Source of the DNA: an uncultured Oscillospiraceae bacterium | GTDB taxonomy: Bacteria > Bacillota > Clostridia > Oscillospirales > Acutalibacteraceae | Length of the DNA: 64,000 nucleotides | Assembly: GCA_900549775.1 (NCBI GenBank) | Contig: URPR01000001.1 | Span: forward strand, 62,001-126,000 | Direction of reading: 5' to 3' | In this document: one piece after another, positions 42,581 through 53,086 of the stretch | Layout: each line of letters starts with the position of its first letter | Position numbering within the stretch: position 1 is the stretch's first letter | Position numbers and translations under genes: made by a program | The notes under the pieces: generated by a model | Database searches by the model: none | What the model was told of the DNA's origin: nothing | The model's input: only the letters and a program-made list of their open reading frames with translations

Positions 42581-45010
42581 ATGACTGAATTTAGTAAAAA
42601 TAATATTTATTATTCCATATTTTGCCCGCAGTGCGACTATATAAATTCAGATTTACTTTCAGAAATACGATACAACTTTTTTGTTTACAATAAACGTCAA
42701 AAAAACAAAATAACAAAAGAAATTGATGGAGAAATATATCACTATTCTTACGTTTTGGAAAAGGATAAGCCTCTTAGATGGAAAAAGATGTTGAAAGACA
42801 AACCTCTTGAGAAAGTCAAGGAAGAGAAGGATGGCAGTTATCAGATACAAGTTCAGGGAACAGATAAAAAACTTACGAAAGTGATATTTTTTGATAGAAA
42901 GCACAACTGGGTAAAAAGTGAGTACTATCGCAAATATGGCAAAATCACATTTGAAAGATTGCCTGCTAGTGAGAATATAAAAGTTACAGAAAAAATGCTT
43001 TCTGGTAGTTGCATGTCATATGAGATTTACCCTGTCGAGTGTTCTAAATTAAAAAGTGGCGATGAAAGTGTAGCGATGCTTATTTGTAAGACAAGCGCCG
43101 GAAATTTTTGTTATTATACCAAGAGCCAGGTTGTTTTACTTAAAGAGCGAGCAGAAAAAGATAAAGAAGACAATGCTTTACTTACTGTAGAGCCTGAAAA
43201 CCAGGATAGTTGCAATGATAAACAAAGTGTGGAAAGCGATATTGAAAGGTTTATTTGCTATAAAGAAAAGAATGCTTGTCCTTTTAGCAAAGCTTACGGT
43301 AAAACTATAAAAACTAATAGCGGAGAGGTTCTTTTTTATTTCGGGCATTTGCAAGATAAAATGAGGTCAGGCTTTGGCAGGACTGTAACTTCAAGCGGTG
43401 TGACAGCATATGAAGGAGACTACAAAAACGATAAAAAAGACGGATTTGGAGTTTATCGCTATAGTTCTGGGGAACTTTGCTATGTTGGAAACTTTAAGGA
43501 AGATCAAAGGTCTGGCTTTGGAGTACAATTTTCAAAGAATGGTGAAAAAATTTTATTAAGTTCCTTTGAGAAAAATAAATTGGGGAAAACAAGTACAATT
43601 TTCGATAAGAATGGTAATCTGTTGTTTGCAGGTAAAATAGTTGATGGGCAACGAGTTGGTCCTGCATTGGAGTGTAGATCCAATGGCGAAGGCTTTGTGG
43701 TAAAAAACTTTAAAGCAGGGTCATTTATGGGCAAGTGCACTTTGTTTGATGAAGACGGCAATTTGGCTTATAGTGGAGAGCTATCGGAAACTGACAGTAA
43801 AAAATGTGGCAGTGGCGTAGAGTACAACCGCGATGGGACGGTTAAGTATAAAGGCAGCTGGAAAAATGACATGTACGATGGACAAGGCATTTTATACTTG
43901 GACGATGGACGTAGAATAGAAGGGCAATTTAAATGCGGTAAGGTAAATGGTTTTGCGTGCGAGTTTGACAGTAAAAACCGTAAAATATATGAAGGCAACT
44001 GGAAAGACAACCTGTATAACAAAGAGGGAACTAAGTATTTAAACAACGGAAATTACCTGAAGGGGTTATTTGAGGCAGGTCTTGCTACGGGCGTATTGCT
44101 GGAATTTAATTCAGATGGTGAAGTTATTTACAAAGGGAATTTCGATGAAGATGCCTATTGTGGAGAGGGGATCCTCTACATAAACGGTGAAAAAGTATAT
44201 GAAGGGAACTTTGAAAATAACCTGTATAATGGCAAAGGGAAACTTTTTGAACATGGCAAATGTGTTTATGATGGTAGTTTTAAAGACGGCTTAAAAGATG
44301 GCTTTGGCAAGCAGTTGAGAGATGATGAACTTGAATATGTTGGTCACTGGAAGGACGACAAGTACAATGGTATAGGTCTAACGTATGAAAAGGCTAAGCC
44401 GAGCTTTGTAGGATTTTTTGAAAATGGCAATAAACAAGGCAGAATAAATGAAGTATATGACGGTAAAATTGTGAAAGAATGTCTTTTCGATAAGGATGAA
44501 TTGGTCTATTTAAAAGAGTATAGATATCCAGACTTGAATATAATTTACGATGGGAACATTCGTGCAGGTAAGCGCAACGGAATGGGCTGTAAGTTTACGG
44601 AATATGGCGAAAAAGAGTTTGAAGGTATTTTTGCAAACGGCAATGAGCTTAACAGTATGAGAGTATTCTTAAAAAAGTTGCAACCACTGCCGGAATGTGA
44701 TGATATGGCCGATACGGAATATATCAACTACAGATTTGGACCAAATTATGTTATAGAAAAGGAAATACTGGGTGGGCTTTACTCAGGGCTATTGGAAAAT
44801 GGCAAACCTGTTGGAAAAGGCACTGTTTTGTACGCCGACCACAGGTATACAGGTGACTTTTTAAATGGTATACCTAAAGGAAATGGTGTCATTTACAAGA
44901 ATAATGGTGAAAAATTAAAAGGTAAATTTTTTGAAAGCGAAGTCTTTGGAAGCTCGAAGATAAATTTTGAGTCCGGGGTATCTTATAATTTTATGAGTAA
45001 TTACAGCTGA
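42581..45010 (+). CDS. Large MORN-repeat protein
   Basis: 809 residues, no signal peptide or membrane helix. The N-terminal 240 residues are unrecognised, with a CPQC pair near residue 16. From about residue 250 to the end there are some twenty MORN-type repeats, such as YEGDYKNDKKDGFGVYRY, YVGNFKEDQRSGFGV, YKGSWKNDMYDGQGILYL, YEGNFENNLYNGKGKLF and YTGDFLNGIPKGNGVIY; several central ones are degenerate. MORN repeats form extended beta sheets that mediate protein or lipid contacts. The next gene starts 18 bases after its stop, so it seems to be the first gene of the V-ATPase operon; a role with the ATPase is inference. ATG start after TTAGGAGC. Confidence 0.85.
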   Translation: MTEFSKNNIYYSIFCPQCDYINSDLLSEIRYNFFVYNKRQKNKITKEIDGEIYHYSYVLEKDKPLRWKKMLKDKPLEKVKEEKDGSYQIQVQGTDKKLTKVIFFDRKHNWVKSEYYRKYGKITFERLPASENIKVTEKMLSGSCMSYEIYPVECSKLKSGDESVAMLICKTSAGNFCYYTKSQVVLLKERAEKDKEDNALLTVEPENQDSCNDKQSVESDIERFICYKEKNACPFSKAYGKTIKTNSGEVLFYFGHLQDKMRSGFGRTVTSSGVTAYEGDYKNDKKDGFGVYRYSSGELCYVGNFKEDQRSGFGVQFSKNGEKILLSSFEKNKLGKTSTIFDKNGNLLFAGKIVDGQRVGPALECRSNGEGFVVKNFKAGSFMGKCTLFDEDGNLAYSGELSETDSKKCGSGVEYNRDGTVKYKGSWKNDMYDGQGILYLDDGRRIEGQFKCGKVNGFACEFDSKNRKIYEGNWKDNLYNKEGTKYLNNGNYLKGLFEAGLATGVLLEFNSDGEVIYKGNFDEDAYCGEGILYINGEKVYEGNFENNLYNGKGKLFEHGKCVYDGSFKDGLKDGFGKQLRDDELEYVGHWKDDKYNGIGLTYEKAKPSFVGFFENGNKQGRINEVYDGKIVKECLFDKDELVYLKEYRYPDLNIIYDGNIRAGKRNGMGCKFTEYGEKEFEGIFANGNELNSMRVFLKKLQPLPECDDMADTEYINYRFGPNYVIEKEILGGLYSGLLENGKPVGKGTVLYADHRYTGDFLNGIPKGNGVIYKNNGEKLKGKFFESEVFGSSKINFESGVSYNFMSNYS

Positions 45011-45028
45011 TTAGTAGGGGGTGATTTG

Positions 45029-45343
45029 TTGGCTAAAGAAATTATAGATAAAATAAAAAATGCCGAAGCTGAGGCTGAAAATTTACAAAAACTGGCTAGC
45101 GAGAAAGCTGGATTGATAGAAGAAAAGGCTAAAGCTGAAGCAGAAACTGTAATTGCTTCAAAAATGAAAGAAGCTAAAGCTAAAGCCGACTTAAGGGTTA
45201 ATTTTTCTAAAAATGAAGCTAAACAGATTTTATCAAACGCTGAAAAAGAAGCCGACAGAGAAATAAAAGAGATAAGAAATTTAGCAGAAAGTAAAAAGAA
45301 AAAAGCTATAGAAAAAATAATTGAAATGATATGCCAAACTTGA
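45029..45343 (+). CDS. ntpF: V-type ATPase peripheral-stalk subunit (G/H type)
   Basis: 104 residues, almost wholly charged coiled coil (AEAEAENLQKLASEKAGLIEEKAK...). It would pair with subunit E to form the outer stalk. First ATPase gene, in the position of E. hirae ntpF. Two TTG codons in tandem; the second (45029) has better spacing to AGGGGGTGA. Confidence 0.82.
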   Translation: MAKEIIDKIKNAEAEAENLQKLASEKAGLIEEKAKAEAETVIASKMKEAKAKADLRVNFSKNEAKQILSNAEKEADREIKEIRNLAESKKKKAIEKIIEMICQT

Positions 45344-45362
45344 TTTTAGGTGGTGAAAGTAT

Positions 45363-47375
45363 ATGGCTATTGTAAAAATGAAAAAACTTGCTTTGTGCGC
45401 TTTAAAAAAGGACAGGAAGAATATATTAGAGTCTCTTCAAAGGGCCGGAGTTGTTCAAGTTGAAGACAGCGAGATGCAAGATGAGTTGTTTGAAAAGATA
45501 GATACAAAGCAATCTATGGAGGTTTTCAGAAGTAACGCAAAAGTAGCTAGCGATGCGTTGGAAATTTTAGACCATTTTACAGCGAGTAAAGGCAAGAAAG
45601 TCTCATCGCTAGTTGGAAGAGATTCGATCTCTAAGGAAGATTATTACGAGTTCGTAGATAATGCACAGGAAATAATGCGGATAGCTTATACAATCTGCGA
45701 TGCACAAAATACTATTTCAGAGAGAAAGGCAGAAATTGTAAGACTTGCTTTACAAAAGGACTCTTTAAAGCCTTGGATGAATTTAGATGTGAATATGAAC
45801 TTTAAAGGTACAAAATTTACGAAAGCTTTCATAGGAACTGTTCCAGGAGAACAAGATGAAGAAAGTTTATTGGCAGCTTTTAAGAGAATTGCTCCGGATA
45901 TTGAAAATATAGAGTTTGAAATAGTGAGCAAAAGCATAGATGCAACGTATGTTTTTGTAGTTTGTAAAAAAGAAAATAGCATAGATGTAGAAGAAGCACT
46001 TAAAAATATGGGGTTTTCGCCGCCTGTTAGCATTACAAAACATACCCCGGAGTATAAAATAGAAAAAATTTCTGAGAAGATAAAAGCTTTAGAAGAAGAC
46101 GTAAATGACGTTGGTAAACTTATAGCAAGCTATGAAGGCGCAAGAAACGCAATGAGGTTTATCATTGACTACTACAGTATTCGCTCAGAGAAATACGAGG
46201 TTATATCTAAACTTCAGTATACTAAGCATACGTTTATGCTATTTGGTTTTGTGCCTGAAAAAGAACAAAAAAAATTAGAAAAAGTTTTATCAAATAACTT
46301 TACTGTGGCGTTTGAATTTTCTTCTGTAGAAGATGGTGAGTTTCCTATATTATTAAAAAATTCAGCTTTAGCTTCGCCCGTAGAACCAGTTCTGGAAAGT
46401 TATAGCTTACCCGGAAAAGGTGAAGTTGATCCAACTTCTACTATGGCGTTTTTCTACTATATTTTATTTGGGCTTATGCTTTCAGATGCTGCCTACGGAA
46501 TATTAATTACTATTGGTTGTCTATTTGCATTGATAAAATTTAAAAATATGGAGCCGGGTCTTAAAAAATCGCTCAATATGTTTCTTTACTGTGGAATATC
46601 TACAACCTTCTGGGGGATTATGTTTGGAAGCTACTTTGGAGATGCCATAGAAGTGATTTCAGAAACGTTTTTTCATCATAAAATAACTATTCCGGCGCTG
46701 TGGTTTGTTCCACTGAATGAACCTATGAGAATGTTAGCATATTCTTTTGGTTTTGGCATTTTGCATTTGTTTGCGGGCCTGTTTTTAAAGATATGCCAAC
46801 TTTTCAAGGCAAAAAAATATAAAGACATATTTTATGACGTAATATCGTGGTATTTACTTGTAGGTGGAAGTGTAGTTTATTTATTGTCGATACCAATGAT
46901 GACAAAATTACTTACTTTAAGTTTCGTATTATCAAGGACAGCTGCGAATGCATCATTGATATGCATAGCGGTAGGTGCTTTAACTATTGTGCTAACTTCC
47001 GGGAGAGAAAGCAAAAATCCTTTCAAGCGGCTTTTAAAAGGGCTTTACAGCTTATATGGCGTAACAAGCTACGTAAGTGACATATTTTCTTACTCAAGGC
47101 TTCTGGCGCTGGGGTTAGCCACGGGAGTTATAGCGCAGGTGTTCAATAAAATGGGAGTTGTCGCAGGTTCAGGTGTACTTGGAACTATTGTATTTACGAC
47201 TATTTTTTTGATAGGACATGCGATGAACATAGGTATAAATCTATTGGGAGCTTACGTTCACACCAATAGGTTACAGTTTGTGGAATTCTTTAGTAAGTTT
47301 TATGAGGGTGGAGGCAAAAAATTTTCCCCATTTTCAATAAATACAAAATATTATAAAATCAAGGAGGATATTTAA
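45363..47375 (+). CDS. ntpI: V-type ATPase subunit I (a)
   Basis: 670 residues. N-terminal cytoplasmic half with coiled coils joining the stalks, then a membrane half with seven or eight helices. DPTSTMAFFYYILFGLMLSDAAYG, FSYSRLLALGLATGVIAQV (containing the essential arginine in SRLLALGLA) and GHAMNIGINLLGAYVHTNRLQFVEFFSKFYEGGGKKFSPF are diagnostic. It forms the ion half-channels against the K ring. ATG start after AGGTGGTGAAAGT. Confidence 0.96.
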   Translation: MAIVKMKKLALCALKKDRKNILESLQRAGVVQVEDSEMQDELFEKIDTKQSMEVFRSNAKVASDALEILDHFTASKGKKVSSLVGRDSISKEDYYEFVDNAQEIMRIAYTICDAQNTISERKAEIVRLALQKDSLKPWMNLDVNMNFKGTKFTKAFIGTVPGEQDEESLLAAFKRIAPDIENIEFEIVSKSIDATYVFVVCKKENSIDVEEALKNMGFSPPVSITKHTPEYKIEKISEKIKALEEDVNDVGKLIASYEGARNAMRFIIDYYSIRSEKYEVISKLQYTKHTFMLFGFVPEKEQKKLEKVLSNNFTVAFEFSSVEDGEFPILLKNSALASPVEPVLESYSLPGKGEVDPTSTMAFFYYILFGLMLSDAAYGILITIGCLFALIKFKNMEPGLKKSLNMFLYCGISTTFWGIMFGSYFGDAIEVISETFFHHKITIPALWFVPLNEPMRMLAYSFGFGILHLFAGLFLKICQLFKAKKYKDIFYDVISWYLLVGGSVVYLLSIPMMTKLLTLSFVLSRTAANASLICIAVGALTIVLTSGRESKNPFKRLLKGLYSLYGVTSYVSDIFSYSRLLALGLATGVIAQVFNKMGVVAGSGVLGTIVFTTIFLIGHAMNIGINLLGAYVHTNRLQFVEFFSKFYEGGGKKFSPFSINTKYYKIKEDI

Positions 47376-47858
<483 letters not shown>

Positions 47859-47875
47859 TAGCGAGGGTCTTTGTG

Positions 47876-48469
47876 ATGACAGGTGTAGAAAATATAGTCA
47901 AAAGTATAGAAGATGATGCCAACAAACTAGCAGGAAAAATTTTAGATGACGCGAAATTAAAGGCTGAAAGCGTTTTTAAAGCTGCGAATCAGAAAGCTAC
48001 CGGAATGAGCTTAGATATGACTGATAAAGCAGAAAAGATTGCTAAACTTACAGTAGAGAGAGCAAAGTCATCAGCTTTGATTGAAAAAAAAAGGGCTATA
48101 TTGGCTGAAAAATCTAAAATAGTGTCTGATACGATAGATTCTGCCAAAAAGTATTTAATGAATTTACCTGACTGTGAATATTTTGATTTTCTTTTAAAGA
48201 TATTTAAAAACCGTGTGGCGAAGGACAACTGTATATTAATTTTTTCTGAAGATGACTTAAACAGGATGCCGGATAATTTTAAATTAGAAATTTCAAGACT
48301 TGAGAAGGAAAATAATATTAAAATTGAGATTTCAAAAACAGCGAGAGAATTTTCTGGAGGATTTATTATATCTTACGGTGAAATAGAAGAAAATTGTACG
48401 ATCGATGCTTTGTTTAACGACAATGTTGACAGCATATGCGATGAGTTAAATGAGATATTGTTCTCTTAA
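47876..48469 (+). CDS. ntpE: V-type ATPase subunit E
   Basis: 197 residues. Long N-terminal helix (ENIVKSIEDDANKLAGKILDDAKLKAESVF) for the outer stalk and a C-terminal alpha/beta cap with FSGGFIISYGEIEENCTIDALFND typical of subunit E. ATG at 47876 or GTG one codon earlier, after GCGAGGG. Confidence 0.9.
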   Translation: MTGVENIVKSIEDDANKLAGKILDDAKLKAESVFKAANQKATGMSLDMTDKAEKIAKLTVERAKSSALIEKKRAILAEKSKIVSDTIDSAKKYLMNLPDCEYFDFLLKIFKNRVAKDNCILIFSEDDLNRMPDNFKLEISRLEKENNIKIEISKTAREFSGGFIISYGEIEENCTIDALFNDNVDSICDELNEILFS

Positions 48470-48493
48470 CTTTTTAATGAGGGGGGGATAAAA

Positions 48494-49474
48494 ATTAAGG
48501 AATTATATACTTATGCGGTTGCAAATGTTAGATTTTTAGAAAATTATCTACTTACACAGCATGACATTAACTCCATGCTTTCAATGAAAAGTTATGATGA
48601 TTGTATAAAATTTTTGAAAAATCATTCGTGGGCAGAGGGCTTGAATACGGGAAATATAGATGAAATAGTTTCTTTTGAAACCTGTAAAGCCTTAAAAATT
48701 ATCAAGAAACTATCTCTCTTTAACGGAGCTTTGCCTGATGAACTAAACTTAATACTGTATAGGTTTGACTTTAATAATTTGAAATTAGCTATAAAATCAT
48801 TTATCACAGGTAAAAGCGTTGAAGGTGAATTTCTTCCCTATGGAAACATCAAAATAAAGGCGGTTGTGGATGCTTTAAAGGAACGAAATTTTGAAGCTTT
48901 GCCGATTTATATAAAAAATTGTGCCAAAGATGCCTTTGACGTGTTGCTTAAGACTAACGATGGACAGTTGTGCGATACAATTATAGATGCAGGGATGTTA
49001 AAAGCGATAAACGAAATAAAAAAATGTACGAAATTAGATTTTGTGCGAAGGTATGCCGAACTTTTTGTTGCAAGCTGTAATGTAAAAACAGCAATTAGAA
49101 GTTGCAAATATGAGAAGTCTAAGGAATTTTTGCAAAGAGCTATAGTTGAATGTGATACTTTAGATAAAGAAAAATTGGTGGAAGCTGCCAGCGAAAGTTT
49201 AGATTTACTTTATGAGTACCTTTTAACTACAGATTATGGGATTTTCGTGGCGGTTTTAAAAGATTCTTTAGTTTTATTCGATAAATGCATCGAAGATGAA
49301 CTTATTAAATTGGCGAAAGGTCAGAAAAGCAATTCTTTTACTGTAGCTCCTGTTATAGCTTATTTTTTAGCAAAAGAAAATGAAATGAAAACAGTCAGGA
49401 TGGTTTGTATAAGTAAAAAGATAGGACTAAAAACTGAAACAATAAAAGAAAGGTTACGACAAACTTATGCATAA
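48494..49474 (+). CDS. ntpC: V-type ATPase subunit C (d), apparent ATT start
   Basis: 326 residues when begun at ATT. Links the central rotor to the K ring. The frame reads (ATT)KELYTYAVANVRFLENYLLTQ before the first ATG (48575); the YAVANVRFLE block is the conserved start of this family, so the real start must lie upstream of that ATG. No ATG, GTG or TTG is in frame between the previous stop (48467-48469) and 48575. The ATT at 48494 sits six bases after a strong GAGGGGGGG site; ATA at 48488 is the only other candidate. The end overlaps the next gene by 8 bases. Confidence 0.88.
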   Translation: MKELYTYAVANVRFLENYLLTQHDINSMLSMKSYDDCIKFLKNHSWAEGLNTGNIDEIVSFETCKALKIIKKLSLFNGALPDELNLILYRFDFNNLKLAIKSFITGKSVEGEFLPYGNIKIKAVVDALKERNFEALPIYIKNCAKDAFDVLLKTNDGQLCDTIIDAGMLKAINEIKKCTKLDFVRRYAELFVASCNVKTAIRSCKYEKSKEFLQRAIVECDTLDKEKLVEAASESLDLLYEYLLTTDYGIFVAVLKDSLVLFDKCIEDELIKLAKGQKSNSFTVAPVIAYFLAKENEMKTVRMVCISKKIGLKTETIKERLRQTYA

Positions 49475-49781
49475 AGTTGCAGTTATAGGAGAAAAAGAAA
49501 GTGTAATTGGGTTTGCGGCACTTGGGTTGGACGTTTTTGAAATTGATGATACTACTGGAGCTGAAAAGAAAATTAAAGAACTATTAAAGCTTGAGTATGG
49601 GATTATTTATTTAACGGAAAAAGTTGCACAAGACCTAGACGAACGATTAAAATACTATCAGGTTAATTATAATACTGCAATTGTTCCTATTCCCGGTAGC
49701 GACAAAAGCACTAAAATAGGGTTAGAAAATGTTAGGAAATCTATAGAAAGAGCTGTAGGAAGTAATATTTTAGAGATATAA
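49467..49781 (+). CDS. ntpG: V-type ATPase subunit F
   Basis: 104 residues. Rotor subunit with a Rossmann-like fold: KVAVIGEKESVIGFAALGLDVFEID and GIIYLTEKVAQDLDE, ending IPGSDKSTKIGLENVRKSIERAVG. Named ntpG in E. hirae (subunit F elsewhere). Four-way-junction element C separates it from ntpA. Confidence 0.92.
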   Translation: MHKVAVIGEKESVIGFAALGLDVFEIDDTTGAEKKIKELLKLEYGIIYLTEKVAQDLDERLKYYQVNYNTAIVPIPGSDKSTKIGLENVRKSIERAVGSNILEI

Positions 49782-49791
49782 AGATGTTTTT

Positions 49792-49911
49792 ACTTACTAT
49801 TTAAGGGCGCAGCCCTTCAAAAATCAAATATTTTGATTTTTGAAATTTCGTTGATACCAACGAAATTCGCGGAGCTATAAAATAGCTCCGCGGGGGCTGC
49901 GCCCGGTAAGT
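49792..49911. repeat. Four-way-junction intergenic element C, inside the V-ATPase operon
   Basis: Outer helix ACTTAC (49792-49797) / GTAAGT (49906-49911). Closing helix GGGCGCAGCCC (49805-49815) / GGGCTGCGCCC (49894-49904). Three perfect hairpins: arm 1 at 49816-49844 (13 bp, TAT loop), arm 2 at 49845-49866 (9 bp, ATAC loop), arm 3 at 49868-49892 (11 bp, AAA loop). At most one unpaired base at each junction. It ends 12 bases before the ntpA ribosome site. There is no T run, so it is not a normal terminator. Confidence 0.87.
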
Positions 49912-49933
49912 GTACTTAACTGAGGTGAAAATT

Positions 49934-51703
49934 ATGAAATCTGGCGTAATAAAGAAGGTAGCAGGACCGCTGGTTATAGCATCGGATATGAAACAAGCCA
50001 ACATGTTTGACGTTGTTAAGGTAGGTAACGAAAAGTTAATTGGTGAAATTATTGAGATGCATTCGGGTGACGCATCCGTACAAGTATATGAAGAAACGAC
50101 AGGGCTTGGGCCTGGTGCGCCTGTAGTATCTACAAATGAGCCTTTAAGCGTAGAACTGGGACCGGGACTTATTGGCAATATATTTGATGGCATCCAGCGT
50201 CCACTTAGCGAAATAAAAAAGGTATCTGGCAACAACCTAAAAAGAGGAATAGAAGTTTTACCTTTGAACAGAGATAAAAAGTGGAATTTTAATTCAGAAG
50301 TCAAAGTAGGCGATGAAGTTGTTTCTGGGGATATTATCGGGACAGTTTTGGAAACACCGATAGTAAAACATAAAATAATGGTTCCGATTGGTATAAATGG
50401 TACAATAAAAAAGGTTTACGATGGGGAATTCGCAGTCGATGATGTAGTAGCTGTTATTCAAAGTGAAAACGGTGAAGAAAAGGAAATTAAATTATTTCAA
50501 AAATGGCCTGTGAGGGTTCCAAGACCATATAAACAGAAACTTATGCCAAATGAGCCTTTGATTACGGGTCAGCGCGTTATAGATACTCTTTTTCCTATGG
50601 CGAAGGGGGGAGTCGCTGCGGTACCGGGACCATTTGGTAGCGGGAAAACTGTAGTGCAGCATCAGCTAGCCAAGTGGGCCGATGCAGATATAATAGTATA
50701 TATAGGTTGCGGTGAGCGTGGAAATGAAATGACTGATGTTCTAAATGAGTTTCCAGAGCTTATAGACCCCAAAACAGGGCGCTCTCTGATGGAACGAACA
50801 GTCTTAATAGCAAACACTTCAGACATGCCGGTGGCGGCAAGAGAAGCATCTATATATACTGGTATTACTATAGCTGAGTATTTTAGAGATATGGGATACT
50901 CTGTAGCTTTGATGGCAGATTCCACATCCCGCTGGGCAGAAGCTTTAAGGGAAATGTCTGGTCGGCTACAAGAAATGCCGGGCGAAGAAGGGTATCCGGC
51001 ATATTTAGGTAGCAGGTTAGCTCAGTTTTACGAACGTGCCGGCAGAGTAATTGCAAAAGGCAGCGATAAAAGAGAAGGAACTCTTAGCGTTATAGGTGCT
51101 GTTTCGCCGCCTGGTGGAGATATTTCTGAACCGGTGTCTCAAGCGACTTTAAGAATAGTAAAAGTTTTTTGGGGGCTTGATTCAAACCTTGCATATAAGC
51201 GGCATTTTCCGGCTATAAACTGGCTAAACAGCTATTCCCTATATATAGACAGTGTAGGAAAATGGTTCTGTGAGCATGTTAATGAAAATTGGCTGAACCT
51301 TAGGCATGAATGTGTAAAAATTCTTGGAGAAGAAGCAAACTTAGAGGAAATAGTCAAGCTTGTTGGAATGGATGCATTATCTGCGTCTGATAGACTAAAA
51401 CTTGAAATAGCTAGATCTATACGTGAAGATTTCTTACACCAAAATGCTTTTAATGAAGTAGATACGTATACTTCATTAAATAAGCAGTTTCTCATGCTGA
51501 ATTTAATTTTTAAATTTCAAGAAACTGCAAACGAACTAATTACGAATGGTGTTGAAGTGGAAGAAATTTTAAAATTTAAAAGTCGTGAAAAAATAGGACG
51601 ATTTAAATATGTGGAAAAAGATGACCTTGAAAAAGAATATGAGGAAATACTCAAAGAAATGGCAAAAGAAGCTGAAAACGCTGTGAGAGAGGAGGAAGAA
51701 TAA
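49934..51703 (+). CDS. ntpA: V-type ATPase catalytic subunit A
   Basis: 589 residues. Catalytic ATP site: P-loop [13 protein letters not shown] with Lys238, [51 protein letters not shown] and [26 protein letters not shown]. The bulge domain characteristic of V/A A-subunits lies at about residues 115-190. ATG at 49934, eight bases after GAGGTG. Confidence 0.97.
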   Translation: MKSGVIKKVAGPLVIASDMKQANMFDVVKVGNEKLIGEIIEMHSGDASVQVYEETTGLGPGAPVVSTNEPLSVELGPGLIGNIFDGIQRPLSEIKKVSGNNLKRGIEVLPLNRDKKWNFNSEVKVGDEVVSGDIIGTVLETPIVKHKIMVPIGINGTIKKVYDGEFAVDDVVAVIQSENGEEKEIKLFQKWPVRVPRPYKQKLMPNEPLITGQRVIDTLFPMAKGGVAAVPGPFGSGKTVVQHQLAKWADADIIVYIGCGERGNEMTDVLNEFPELIDPKTGRSLMERTVLIANTSDMPVAAREASIYTGITIAEYFRDMGYSVALMADSTSRWAEALREMSGRLQEMPGEEGYPAYLGSRLAQFYERAGRVIAKGSDKREGTLSVIGAVSPPGGDISEPVSQATLRIVKVFWGLDSNLAYKRHFPAINWLNSYSLYIDSVGKWFCEHVNENWLNLRHECVKILGEEANLEEIVKLVGMDALSASDRLKLEIARSIREDFLHQNAFNEVDTYTSLNKQFLMLNLIFKFQETANELITNGVEVEEILKFKSREKIGRFKYVEKDDLEKEYEEILKEMAKEAENAVREEEE

Positions 51704-53082
51704 TGCCAAGAGAATATAAAACTATAGAAGAAGTGTCTGGCCCGCTGGTTTTAGTGAGAGGTGTAAGCAATGTCAACTACGATGACCTTGGAGAGATTGA
51801 GCTTGAAGACGGTACAAAAAAACGATGCAAAGTTTTAGAGATAGACGGGACAAATGCTTTAGTACAGCTTTTTGAAAGTTCAGCAGGGATCAATTTATCA
51901 AACAGCAAAGTTAAGTTTTTGGGCAGGAGTATGCAACTGCCAGTTTCTGAAGATATATTAGGGCGAGTGTTTGACGGTTTAGGCAAAGTGCTGGATGATG
52001 GACCTGAGATAATTCCAGAAAAACGCCTTAATATAAATGGACTTGCTATGAATCCTGTTGCGAGAAACTACCCGAGTGAATTTATACAAACTGGAATATC
52101 AGCTATTGATGGATTAAATACGTTGGTGCGAGGACAAAAGCTGCCTATTTTTTCAGGAAGCGGTCTTCCTCATGCTCGCCTTGCTTCTCAAATAGCAAGA
52201 CAAGCGAAAGTTGTAGGGACTAAAGATGCATTTGCTGTAGTTTTTGCCGCAATAGGTATAACGTTTGAAGAAGCAAATTTCTTTATTGAAAACTTCAAAG
52301 AAACAGGGGCAATAGACCGCAGTGTTATGTTTATAAACTTGGCAAACGACCCCGCAATAGAAAGAATAGCGACACCTAGGATGGCTCTTACAGCAGCAGA
52401 ATATTTGGCTTTTGACAAAGGCATGCATGTATTGGTTATCTTGACAGATGTAACTAATTATGCAGATGCGTTAAGGGAAGTTTCTTCAGCGAGGAAGGAA
52501 GTCCCTGGTAGAAGAGGGTACCCGGGATACATGTACACAGACTTAGCTTCGCTTTACGAAAGGGCAGGGCGGCAAAAGGACAAAAATGGTAGTATTACTT
52601 TAATCCCGATATTAACTATGCCGGAAGATGATAAAACTCATCCTATACCGGACCTTACAGGGTATATCACTGAAGGGCAAATTATTTTGAGTAGAGAACT
52701 TTACAGAAAAAATATAACTCCTCCAATTGATGTTTTGCCATCGCTTTCTAGACTTAAAGATAAAGGGATAGGGAAGGGCAAAACTCGAGAAGACCACGCC
52801 AGTGTGATGAATCAGCTTTTTTCAGCTTATGCGAGAGGAAAAGAAGCAAAAGAACTTATGGTGATTTTGGGTGAAGCAGCTCTTAGTGAAATGGACAAAA
52901 TTTATGCAAAGTTTGCAGATCAGTTTGAACAGAAGTATATTTCTCAAGGCTATGAAAATAATCGTTCCATTGAAGAGACATTAAATATAGGTTGGCAACT
53001 TTTGTCGTTGCTGCCAAAGTCTGAACTGAAAAGAATAGATGATAAATTTATAGATAAGTACTATCGCAAAGTAGGTGAATAG
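51703..53082 (+). CDS. ntpB: V-type ATPase regulatory subunit B
   Basis: 459 residues. Non-catalytic partner of A: the P-loop position reads [22 protein letters not shown], as in B subunits rather than Gxxxx[46 protein letters not shown] is diagnostic. Its ATG overlaps the ntpA stop by one base. Confidence 0.97.
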   Translation: MPREYKTIEEVSGPLVLVRGVSNVNYDDLGEIELEDGTKKRCKVLEIDGTNALVQLFESSAGINLSNSKVKFLGRSMQLPVSEDILGRVFDGLGKVLDDGPEIIPEKRLNINGLAMNPVARNYPSEFIQTGISAIDGLNTLVRGQKLPIFSGSGLPHARLASQIARQAKVVGTKDAFAVVFAAIGITFEEANFFIENFKETGAIDRSVMFINLANDPAIERIATPRMALTAAEYLAFDKGMHVLVILTDVTNYADALREVSSARKEVPGRRGYPGYMYTDLASLYERAGRQKDKNGSITLIPILTMPEDDKTHPIPDLTGYITEGQIILSRELYRKNITPPIDVLPSLSRLKDKGIGKGKTREDHASVMNQLFSAYARGKEAKELMVILGEAALSEMDKIYAKFADQFEQKYISQGYENNRSIEETLNIGWQLLSLLPKSELKRIDDKFIDKYYRKVGE

Positions 53083-53086
53083 TTTA

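Noticed and set aside
49792..49911. Element C as an ordinary intrinsic terminator.
   Set aside because: None of the arms is followed by a T run, the three arms are closed by an outer helix, and ntpA continues the operon.
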